NCBI GenBank assembly: GCA_025656435.1
Contig: JAHXHT010000154.1
Coordinates: 1-5,691 of the forward strand
Source: Candidatus Thiodiazotropha sp. (ex Gloverina cf. vestifex)
GTDB taxonomy: Bacteria > Pseudomonadota > Gammaproteobacteria > Chromatiales > Chromatiaceae
DNA length: 5,691 nucleotides
Direction: 5' to 3'
The notes beneath the pieces are model-generated. The model saw only the letters and a program-made list of their open reading frames with translations. It made no database searches and was not told where the DNA came from. Positions 1 through 5,682 of this stretch are shown here, piece after piece; within the stretch, counting starts at the first letter, position 1, and each line of letters begins with the position of its first letter. The position numbers were made by a program, and so were the translations under genes.

Positions 1-2
1 TT

Positions 3-84
3 GTTTGCTTCATGGAGTCTATATAATGATTGGCCTAGAATGTGCACCATTATCCCTCAATCGATGGATTCGTTCAGAGCTTCC
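3..84. repeat. Long inverted repeat, left arm; probable inner end of an IS5-like insertion sequence
   Basis: This arm is the reverse complement of 5601-5682, with 81 of 82 bases matching; the only difference is at 16 (A here, C at 5669 on the plus strand, where T would pair). Matching breaks at position 2 and again at 85. Read leftward from 84 on the minus strand, the tip begins GGAAGCTCTGAACGAATCC, which resembles the terminal repeat of E. coli IS5 (GGAAGGTGCGAACAAG, from memory). The four bases just inside the tip (85-88) are CTAG, which fits the YTAR target of the IS5 subgroup. A plus-strand frame closes with TAA at 22-24 (visible residues VCFMESI), and a minus-strand ATG sits at 50-48; either could belong to a transposase gene lying mostly outside the window. 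The repeat is seen directly; its identity as an IS end is inferred. Confidence 0.85.
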
Positions 85-265
85 CTAGGCTATCGCGGAA
101 TTTATTCGGAAACGGAAGGATGTTGTCTTCAGGCATTGTGAATAATCTATTTCAAGTCTGCCAACACTATGACATGCCTCATGCCAGGGTGCTAGGGATA
201 TACGAGCCAGACTGTGTGGAGTTGTAAAAGGTTTTCTTATCGAAAGAATTTTATTGCTGGAAATG
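85..265. other. Intergenic stretch with no supported gene
   Basis: This lies between the left repeat arm and the tRNA-Leu terminator. Short open frames cross it on both strands. One plus-strand frame of about 60 codons starts inside the repeat. One minus-strand frame of 65 codons starts inside the terminator hairpin. Neither has a recognisable domain, a convincing ribosome binding site or a normal position relative to the neighbours. I see no RNA gene here. It may be the remains of sequence that was downstream of the tRNA before the repeat element arrived. Confidence 0.5.
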
Positions 266-298
266 AAAAAGCCCCAAAGCAAATGGCTATGGGGCTTT
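266..298 (-). terminator. Rho-independent terminator of the tRNA-Leu gene
   Basis: Bases 268-276 (AAAGCCCCA) pair perfectly with 290-298 (TGGGGCTTT) around a 13-base loop. On the minus strand the stem is followed by a run of five T (complement of 266-270) and then CATTT. It lies 7 bases past the CCA end of the tRNA, the normal position for a terminator of a single-gene tRNA transcript. Confidence 0.85.
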
Positions 299-305
299 CT
301 GAATT

Positions 306-392
306 TGGTGCCGAGGAGAGGACTTGAACCTCCACGGGGTTGCCCCCACTAGCACCTGAAGCTAGCGTGTCTACCAATTTCACCACCTCGGC
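306..392 (-). tRNA. tRNA-Leu, anticodon CAG
   Basis: This is an 87-base class II tRNA read on the minus strand. The acceptor stem GCCGAGG (392-386) pairs perfectly with CCTCGGC (316-310), followed by discriminator A and an encoded CCA (308-306). The anticodon arm has stem CTAGC/GCTAG around loop TTCAGGT, giving anticodon CAG, which reads the CUG leucine codon. A long variable arm with a GGGG/CCCC stem, typical of leucine tRNAs, precedes the T arm with its TTCAAGT loop. The D loop contains the usual GGTAGAC. The gene has its own promoter and terminator and is divergent from the peptidase gene. The tRNA is intact; no attachment-site duplication was seen at its 3' end. Confidence 0.97.
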
Positions 393-430
393 GTATGCGG
401 TCACCGGACTGGCCGGCTTGGAGATCGCGA

Positions 431-459
431 ACTCTACAACCAGATGCGGTGCCTGTCAA
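431..459 (-). promoter_or_regulatory. Sigma-70 promoter for tRNA-Leu
   Basis: On the minus strand a perfect -35 hexamer TTGACA (459-454) is followed after exactly 17 bases by TAGAGT (436-431), a four-of-six match to the -10 consensus. Transcription should start near 424, about 30 bases before the mature tRNA end. GC-rich bases just after the -10 box (TCGCGATCTCC) would suit a stringently controlled stable-RNA promoter; that last point is inference. Confidence 0.7.
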
Positions 460-539
460 TCGTTGCAGGGGGGCAGTTCAACGGTTGGATAGGTCAGTGG
501 CCTGTGGTAGTTTTCTACATTACTGATCGATTCTTTTCC

Positions 540-1409
540 ATGAAGCCACACTGTATGAATTTTATCTCTAAACGTTCTGTTCGGGTCTTTTCGCCAGTGC
601 TGATTTCCTGGCTGTTGGCGCTATTTTCTCCGTTGGCCCAGGCGCTTTCTCTGGAGGGTGATTTTCTTCAGGGCGGTATGGTGATAGGTCAGACAGATCC
701 CGGAGATCAGGTTAATTTCGATGGGGTGCCTGTCCGGGTCTCTGATGAAGGGGTCTTTTTGCTGGGTTTTGGCCGGGACGACGCGTTACAGCATGCCCTG
801 GTGGTCCGAAGAGATGGCAAGCTTGCCGAGCAACGAAATATCAAGATTGGCAAGCGGGACTATGAGATACAGCGGATTGATGGTCTACCGCCTTCCAAAG
901 TGACACCTCCCAAACGTGATTGGAAGCGGATCAAAAAGGAGACAGCCCAAATCAAAAAAGCACGTAAGCTTGATGATCCTCGAGCCGACTTTCTAGGCGG
1001 ATTCATTTGGCCGACCAAAGGGATCATCAGTGGGGTTTACGGCAGTCAGCGGGTTCTAAATGGAGAACCCAGACGCCCTCATTTTGGCGTCGATGTGGCT
1101 GCACCTACAGGTACACATGTTTATGCGCCAGCGGATGGTCTTGTCACACTGGCGCATTCCGATATGTTTTATTCGGGTGGGACTTTAATTGTCGACCATG
1201 GACACAAACTTTCTTCCTCATTTCTTCATTTAAGTAAAATTCTGGTTAAGGTTGGAGATCGAGTGAAACAGGGTGATCCAATAGCAGAAATTGGGGCAAC
1301 CGGACGGGTTACCGGCGCCCATCTGGATTGGCGTATGAATCTGCGAAGTGCCCGCATTGATCCCCAGCTGCTGGTGCCGCCGATGCCGGTTGAGAAGCCT
1401 GAAAAATAA
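540..1409 (+). CDS. Exported M23-family (LytM/NlpD-like) peptidase with a beta-rich N-terminal domain
   Basis: This is probably a periplasmic peptidoglycan endopeptidase or a regulator of one. From ATG 540 it has 289 residues. A signal peptide covers residues 1-35 (Lys/Arg-rich start, hydrophobic core VFSPVLISWLLALF, AQA cleavage site). Residues about 36-118 form an N-terminal domain known from this peptidase group (LEGDFLQGG, GFGRD, YEIQRIDGLPP), then a basic linker, then the M23 domain at about 155-280. Zinc-site residues are H181 and D185 in HFGVD, with H230 in FLHL. The usual final HxH motif is HLD here (H261, D263), so one expected zinc-binding histidine is aspartate; I recall this variant in some proteobacterial relatives. 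The frame stays open back to ATG 444, but that start lies within the tRNA promoter and puts the signal peptide deep inside. ATG 555 is equally possible. No start has a strong ribosome binding site. Confidence 0.88.
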   Translation: MKPHCMNFISKRSVRVFSPVLISWLLALFSPLAQALSLEGDFLQGGMVIGQTDPGDQVNFDGVPVRVSDEGVFLLGFGRDDALQHALVVRRDGKLAEQRNIKIGKRDYEIQRIDGLPPSKVTPPKRDWKRIKKETAQIKKARKLDDPRADFLGGFIWPTKGIISGVYGSQRVLNGEPRRPHFGVDVAAPTGTHVYAPADGLVTLAHSDMFYSGGTLIVDHGHKLSSSFLHLSKILVKVGDRVKQGDPIAEIGATGRVTGAHLDWRMNLRSARIDPQLLVPPMPVEKPEK

Positions 1410-1508
1410 AGGGGATTTGCCAATTCGCATTCCGGCGTATCTGGTGATATGTGGTAAAGTCCCCCACTGAATCCTGTCTTAACGCCCGTCACAATCGATG
1501 GAATGTAA

Positions 1509-2831
1509 ATGAAACTGATCAAGCCTCTATTGTTCCTGCCATTATTATTCGTCTTTACCGCTGTACAAGCAGAAGATCTCATGTCGATCTATCAGATTGC
1601 ACAGCAAAATGATCCGCAGCTTCAGGTTGCAAGAGAGCAGTTGGAAGCCGCGCGTGAATCCAAGAGTCTGGCCCGCTCCCAGTTGATGCCAAACATTGGA
1701 TTGGGCGCCAGTTACGACTCGGTACGGCGCAAACTGAAATCGAGCCCGTTCGGAACGGGTGCTGGCGAAACCAGCACCTTCCAGGAGAGCGGTCTGGGTC
1801 TGAACCTGACACAACCACTTTACCGCCGTGACAGATTTGTGCAGTTGGAACAGGCAGATAGCACCATTGCTCAGTCGGAAGCTCAGTATGCCTCGTCGGA
1901 GATCGACCTGATGGTGCGCAGTACGACCGCCTACTTCGGTATCCTCTCTGCAGAAGACGATCTGCGCGTGGCGAAAGCGGAACGAGAGGCTACGGGGCGT
2001 CAGTTGGAACAGGCACAACAGCGTTTCGATGTGGGTCTGATTGCGATCACCGATGTGCATGAGGCGCAGGCGGCCTACGATGCGGCAAGGGCTTCAGAGA
2101 TTGGAGCTGACAATAGTCTCGGAGATGCGTGGGAGGCGTTGTTTGAAATTATCGGCTCTCAACCCAAAAACAATCTCGCTACATTGGGTGATCGTCTGCA
2201 GCTCAATCCTCCAGTGCCGATGGATCCGCAAGCTTGGTCTGAGACCGCGCAACAGCAGAATTTCGGCATCATTGCCTCCAATGCCAACCTGGAGGTGCTA
2301 AAGCAAGAGGTAGACGTCAGTCGTTCCGGGCACTATCCCACACTGGATTTGGTGGGTAGTTACAATATGAATCGAACTGACAATGAACTTGCCTCCGAAG
2401 CCGATACGGCCACAATCGGACTTGCTCTCGAGGTGCCAATCTATACGGGTGGCGCGGTAAGTGCTCAGACGCGCCAGGCGATGGCCAACTTCCGTGCTGC
2501 CCAACAGGGTCTGGATCAGACACGCCGCTCGGTAAACCGTCAGGTCAGAGATGCTTATCGAGGTGTTCTCTCAGCCATCAGTCAAGTTGAAGCACTCAAG
2601 GCGGCAACCATTTCGGCACAGAGTGCTTTGGAGTCTACCCAGGCGGGTTATGAAGTGGGTACACGCACCATCGTCGATGTATTGAACGTACAGCGGAATC
2701 TTTTCTCCTCTCAGCGGGACTATCTCAACTCACGATACGGCTACATTTTGAACGGTCTCTCGCTGAAATCTGCTGCAGGTACTCTCAGCGAAGAGGATCT
2801 GCAGCGTGTCAATACCCGGTTGGAGCGCTGA
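1509..2831 (+). CDS. tolC: TolC-family outer-membrane channel protein
   Basis: This is the outer-membrane and periplasmic tunnel component of type I secretion or tripartite efflux. It forms a trimer and works with inner-membrane pumps that are not encoded in this window. The protein has 440 residues with a signal peptide at 1-21 (cleavage after AVQA). The mature start, EDLMSIYQIAQQNDPQL, is typical of the family. The two internal homologous halves are visible. LNLTQPLYRRDRF (98-110) is echoed by LALEVPIYTGG (305-315), and FDVGLIAITDVHEAQAAYD (173-191) by YEVGTRTIVDVLNVQRNLF (381-399). Long Gln/Ala/Glu-rich helices lie between them. It is shorter than E. coli TolC (about 490 residues), mainly because the C-terminal tail is short, as in many TolC proteins of non-enteric species. 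GGA at 1500-1502 is a weak ribosome binding site six bases before ATG 1509. It probably heads the tolC-aroC-MFS transcript. Confidence 0.95.
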   Translation: MKLIKPLLFLPLLFVFTAVQAEDLMSIYQIAQQNDPQLQVAREQLEAARESKSLARSQLMPNIGLGASYDSVRRKLKSSPFGTGAGETSTFQESGLGLNLTQPLYRRDRFVQLEQADSTIAQSEAQYASSEIDLMVRSTTAYFGILSAEDDLRVAKAEREATGRQLEQAQQRFDVGLIAITDVHEAQAAYDAARASEIGADNSLGDAWEALFEIIGSQPKNNLATLGDRLQLNPPVPMDPQAWSETAQQQNFGIIASNANLEVLKQEVDVSRSGHYPTLDLVGSYNMNRTDNELASEADTATIGLALEVPIYTGGAVSAQTRQAMANFRAAQQGLDQTRRSVNRQVRDAYRGVLSAISQVEALKAATISAQSALESTQAGYEVGTRTIVDVLNVQRNLFSSQRDYLNSRYGYILNGLSLKSAAGTLSEEDLQRVNTRLER

Positions 2832-2837
2832 GTTCTT

Positions 2838-3932
2838 ATGTCCGGCAACACAATCGGCAAACTCTTTTCGGTGACCTCGTTTGGTGAGTCACATGGGCCT
2901 GCTATTGGTTGTATTGTGGACGGCTGTCCCCCTGGGCTTGAGTTATCCTCCAGCGATCTGCAGCCGGATCTGGACCGCCGCAAGCCGGGTACTTCTCGCC
3001 ACACAACACAGCGTCGGGAGGATGACGAAGTAGAGATTCTCTCTGGTGTCTTTGAAGGCAAAACTACCGGTACGCCCATCGGCATGATCATCCGCAACAC
3101 GGACCAGCGATCCAAGGACTATTCTGAGATTATGGACCGATTTCGTCCCGGGCATGCTGACTATACCTATAATCAAAAGTTTGGATTCCGTGACTACCGT
3201 GGCGGTGGCCGCTCCTCTGCCCGTGAGACTGCCATGCGGGTGGCGTCGGGAGGGATCGCCAAGAAATATCTGCGAGAGCGCTATGGCATCGAGATCCGGG
3301 GCTATCTGGCCCAACTCGGTCCCCTGAAACCAGAGAAGTTCGACTGGAATCAAGTGGAAAAGAACCTATTTTTTTCACCCGATGTGGATCAGGTGCCGGA
3401 GATGGAAGCTTATATGGATGCCCTGCGCAAAGAGGGTAACTCCATCGGTGCGCGTATCAACGTAGTGGCCACCGGTTTGATGGCCGGTATCGGAGAGCCT
3501 ATCTTCGATCGACTGGATGCGGATCTGGCACATGCCCTGATGAGTATCAATGCAGTCAAAGGGGTGGAGATCGGTGACGGTTTTCTCTGCGTGGAGCAGA
3601 AGGGGACCGAACACCGGGACGAGATGACACCAGAGGGTTTTCTCAGCAATCATGCGGGTGGTGTGCTGGGAGGAATCTCCAGTGGCCAGGATTTGGTCGC
3701 GAGCATTGCCCTTAAACCAACCTCCAGTTTACGCTTACCGGGACATACGGTGAATCGTGAGGGTGCTCCGGTCGAAGTCGTTACTCAGGGACGCCACGAT
3801 CCCTGTGTTGGTATCCGTGCCACACCCATCGCCGAAGCCATGATGGCGATCGTGGTGATGGACCATGTGTTACGCAATCGTGGTCAGAATATGGATGTCA
3901 ACTCAGGTCTGACAGATCTCGGTTCAGAATAG
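2838..3932 (+). CDS. aroC: Chorismate synthase
   Basis: This cytoplasmic enzyme of the shikimate pathway converts 5-enolpyruvylshikimate-3-phosphate to chorismate using reduced FMN. It supplies Phe, Tyr, Trp, folate and quinone synthesis. The 364-residue length is normal. Signature motifs are GESHG (16-20), GGGRSSARET (122-131), NHAGGVLGGISSGQ (271-284) and HDPCVGIR (320-327). Positions I recall for cofactor binding in the E. coli enzyme are conserved at the same numbers: R48, R54, R125-S127, N238-A239, G278, K293-S297 and R319. The start follows the tolC stop by six bases, with GAG at 2830-2832 as a weak ribosome binding site overlapping that stop. The MFS gene begins two bases after its own stop. 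This tight spacing suggests translational coupling. Nothing in the sequence looks inactivated. Confidence 0.99.
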   Translation: MSGNTIGKLFSVTSFGESHGPAIGCIVDGCPPGLELSSSDLQPDLDRRKPGTSRHTTQRREDDEVEILSGVFEGKTTGTPIGMIIRNTDQRSKDYSEIMDRFRPGHADYTYNQKFGFRDYRGGGRSSARETAMRVASGGIAKKYLRERYGIEIRGYLAQLGPLKPEKFDWNQVEKNLFFSPDVDQVPEMEAYMDALRKEGNSIGARINVVATGLMAGIGEPIFDRLDADLAHALMSINAVKGVEIGDGFLCVEQKGTEHRDEMTPEGFLSNHAGGVLGGISSGQDLVASIALKPTSSLRLPGHTVNREGAPVEVVTQGRHDPCVGIRATPIAEAMMAIVVMDHVLRNRGQNMDVNSGLTDLGSE

Positions 3933-3934
3933 GG

Positions 3935-5083
3935 ATGCCATACTGGCGTCTTTCGGGATTCTATCTCTTCTATTTCGCCTCCCTGGGCGCCTTGCTGCCA
4001 TTTTGGGGACTCTACCTACAGGATAGGGGCTTCACGCCGGTTGAGATCGGTGAGTTGATGGCGGTGATCATGATCACTAAGTTGATTGCGCCCAATATCT
4101 GGGGTTGGATCGCCGATCATACAGGCCTGCGCATGCCCATCGTCCGGATGGCCTCACTATTCTCCATTGTCTGTTTTGTCGGTGTTTTCTATGCTGAGGG
4201 TTTCTGGCTGCTGGCCTTAGTCATGATGCTCTTCAGCTTCTTCTGGAACGCTTCCCTGCCTCAATTTGAAGCGGTCACAATGAGTCATCTCAAAGATCGT
4301 ATCCAACACTACAGTCGCATCCGGCTTTGGGGTTCCATTGGCTTTATCCTGACAGTCACTGTACTGGGTTACCTGCTTGACGAAATGGGGGTGGACCTAG
4401 TACCGAAAATGGTCCTGCTGATCTACGTCGGTATCTTTATCAGTAGCCTACTGGTGCCGGAGAAGCGGGCCGTTATGCCGAGCCAACATCAGGGCTCGAT
4501 CATGCAGGTGCTGAGACGCAAAGATGTCGTCGCCTTCCTGTTGGTCAGCTTTTTAATGCAGGCTAGTCACAGTGCCTACTACGCCTTCTACTCGATATAT
4601 ATGGAAGGATTCGGTTATTCAAGCAGCACGATTGGTGAGCTTTGGGCGCTGGGCGTGATAGCAGAGGTATTGATCTTCCTGGTCATGCATCGCCTGCTTC
4701 ATCGCTGGGGTGCCCGGCAGGTATTGATCGTCAGTCTGGCGATTGCTGTGGTGCGTTGGATTCTGGTGGGTATCGCGCCAGAAAATCTGCCGCTGGTCCT
4801 GTTGGCGCAGGTGATGCACGCAGCAACATTCGGTACCTTTCATGCTGCCGCAATACACTTGGTGCACCATTATTTTGTTGGTCGACACCAGGGTAGGGGG
4901 CAAGCGCTATACAGTAGTATCAGTTTTGGCGCGGGTGGCGCCTTTGGCAGTCTGTTGAGTGGGTATTTCTGGACAGGTATTGGCCCGGCGGCTACCTATG
5001 GTGTTGCTGCAGTCTATGCTTTGTTAGCGGTTTTGATTGCTTGGCGATGGGTCGATCGGGAGGTTGGACTGAAGCCGGCTTGA
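3935..5083 (+). CDS. MFS transporter, HcaT/LacY-like (MFS_1-like) group
   Basis: This inner-membrane secondary transporter has 382 residues and about 12 predicted helices, at roughly 6-27, 40-60, 71-88, 92-112, 133-150, 158-174, 197-217, 234-250, 262-280, 285-308, 326-346 and 352-371. A longer cytoplasmic loop (175-196) separates the two halves. The start (YWRLSGFYLFYFASLGALLPFW), the loop motif GWIADHTGLR (57-66) and RLWGSIGF (130-137) resemble the HcaT (phenylpropionate permease-like) and LacY-related group. The C-terminal half has HAATFGTFHAAAIHLVHHYF (295-314) and a GRGQALYSS motif (320-328) typical of that group. The substrate cannot be told from sequence, and the hcaT symbol is not justified. 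ATG 3935 follows the aroC stop by two bases with no well-spaced ribosome binding site, so translation probably depends on ribosomes finishing aroC. Co-transcription with aroC hints at, but does not prove, an aromatic substrate. Confidence 0.93.
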   Translation: MPYWRLSGFYLFYFASLGALLPFWGLYLQDRGFTPVEIGELMAVIMITKLIAPNIWGWIADHTGLRMPIVRMASLFSIVCFVGVFYAEGFWLLALVMMLFSFFWNASLPQFEAVTMSHLKDRIQHYSRIRLWGSIGFILTVTVLGYLLDEMGVDLVPKMVLLIYVGIFISSLLVPEKRAVMPSQHQGSIMQVLRRKDVVAFLLVSFLMQASHSAYYAFYSIYMEGFGYSSSTIGELWALGVIAEVLIFLVMHRLLHRWGARQVLIVSLAIAVVRWILVGIAPENLPLVLLAQVMHAATFGTFHAAAIHLVHHYFVGRHQGRGQALYSSISFGAGGAFGSLLSGYFWTGIGPAATYGVAAVYALLAVLIAWRWVDREVGLKPA

Positions 5084-5133
5084 CACGGCCGTCAGAGCGC
5101 AGTACCTTGCGCACCGTTGCTGCGCTGCAGCAA
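5084..5133. other. Two small hairpins between the MFS gene and ndk
   Basis: The gap holds two adjacent perfect stem-loops. GCGCA (5097-5101) pairs with TGCGC (5108-5112) around six bases, and TTGCTGC (5117-5123) pairs with GCAGCAA (5127-5133) around three bases. Neither is followed by a clear T run, so this is not a classical rho-independent terminator. The hairpins could slow polymerase, protect the 3' end of the upstream transcript, or be an operator-like palindrome in front of ndk. The pairing is seen directly; the role is unknown. Confidence 0.4.
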
Positions 5134-5152
5134 TTCATATCTACTTTATACT
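5117..5152 (+). promoter_or_regulatory. Possible ndk promoter
   Basis: TATACT (5147-5152) matches the -10 consensus in five of six bases but lacks a good -35 box and would place the start almost on the ribosome binding site. An alternative pairs TTGCTG (5117-5122) with TCTACT (5140-5145) at 17 bases spacing and gives a leader of about 20 bases. The region is AT-rich compared with its surroundings. Which reading is right, or whether ndk is read from the upstream transcript, cannot be decided here. Confidence 0.3.
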
Positions 5153-5171
5153 ACAACTCCGGAGCTTCTCA

Positions 5172-5600
5172 ATGGCCATTGAACGCACTTTCTCTATCAT
5201 CAAACCCGATGCTGTGGCAAAGAACGTAATCGGTCAGATCTATGGCCGTTTCGAGGAGGCCGGGTTGAAAATCGTGGCGTCGAGGATGCTCCATCTTAGC
5301 CGTGAACAGGCAGGTGACTTCTACGCGGTACACAAGGAACGTCCTTTCTACAATGATCTGATCGATTTCATGACCTCCGGTCCTGTCATGGTGCAGGTGT
5401 TGGAAGGTGAAAACGCCATCGCGAGAAATCGTGAAATCATGGGCGCCACCAATCCGCAGGAAGCTGCACCTGGCACCATCAGAGCCGATTTTGCCCAGAC
5501 AGTGGACGAGAATGCAGTGCATGGTTCCGATGGACCCGATACCGCAAAGGCCGAGATCGCATTCTTCTTTCCTGAGGGTGTCTGCGAACGCACTCGCTAA
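5172..5600 (+). CDS. ndk: Nucleoside diphosphate kinase
   Basis: This cytoplasmic enzyme transfers the terminal phosphate from ATP to other (deoxy)nucleoside diphosphates through a phosphohistidine, balancing NTP and dNTP pools. It has 142 residues, the normal bacterial length. The active-site histidine is H117 in NAVHGSD (114-120). Other nucleotide-site residues match the family: K11 in IIKPDA, F59 in KERPFY, R87, T93 in GATNP, R104 and N114. The C-terminus (FFFPEGVCERTR) matches the usual ending of the E. coli type, so the protein is complete. GGAG at 5161-5164 is a good ribosome binding site seven bases before ATG 5172. The stop TAA (5598-5600) directly abuts the right arm of the inverted repeat, so any native terminator of ndk has been displaced or replaced by the repeat element. 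Confidence 0.99.
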   Translation: MAIERTFSIIKPDAVAKNVIGQIYGRFEEAGLKIVASRMLHLSREQAGDFYAVHKERPFYNDLIDFMTSGPVMVQVLEGENAIARNREIMGATNPQEAAPGTIRADFAQTVDENAVHGSDGPDTAKAEIAFFFPEGVCERTR

Positions 5601-5682
5601 GGAAGCTCTGAACGAATCCATCGATTGAGGGATAATGGTGCACATTCTAGGCCAATCATTATATAGACCCCATGAAGCAAAC
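5601..5682. repeat. Long inverted repeat, right arm; probable inner end of an IS5-like insertion sequence
   Basis: This is the partner of 3-84 (81 of 82 bases match in inverted orientation). The tip GGAAGCTCTGAACGAATCC begins at the base after the ndk stop codon. The four bases before it (5597-5600, CTAA) fit the YTAR target preference of the IS5 subgroup. Reading inward on the plus strand there is GAGG at 5627-5630 and an ATG at 5635 with an open frame to the end of the window (visible residues MVHILGQSLYRPHEAN and three more). On the minus strand a frame entering from the right edge ends with TAA at 5663-5661 (visible residues AKVVCFMGSI). The second frame, ending about 60 bases from the tip, would fit a transposase 3' end, and the first would fit a 5' end. 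The visible sequence does not settle which. I do not recognise either peptide. Confidence 0.85.

Noticed and set aside
42..227. A 61-codon plus-strand open frame starting in the left repeat arm
   Set aside because: It starts inside the repeat element, crosses its boundary into unrelated sequence, has no ribosome binding site of note and shows no recognisable domain.
85..282. A 65-codon minus-strand open frame next to the left repeat
   Set aside because: Its start lies inside the loop of the tRNA terminator hairpin and it ends at the edge of the repeat arm. No domain is visible, so it is probably chance.
306..320. The tRNA-Leu 3' end as an integration site
   Set aside because: I found no duplicate of the tRNA 3' end elsewhere in the window and no integrase gene.
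1494..1502. A short match (ATCGATGGA) between the tolC leader and the repeat arm
   Set aside because: It is only about 11 bases long including flanks, with no extended similarity. It is not another copy of the repeat.
4862..4873. A 12-base match (GTGCACCATTAT) between the MFS gene and the left repeat arm (42-53)
   Set aside because: It encodes a normal stretch of the transporter (LVHHYF region) and similarity stops on both sides. It is likely coincidence.
85..5600. The segment as a new defence system or a captured cargo
   Set aside because: All five protein genes have clear core or transport roles, are intact and show no base-composition break by eye. There is no nuclease, toxin, reverse transcriptase or CRISPR-like array.
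5169..5645. A 158-codon minus-strand open frame opposite ndk, starting in the right repeat arm
   Set aside because: It is the antisense shadow of a highly conserved ndk gene. Its length reflects ndk codon constraints.
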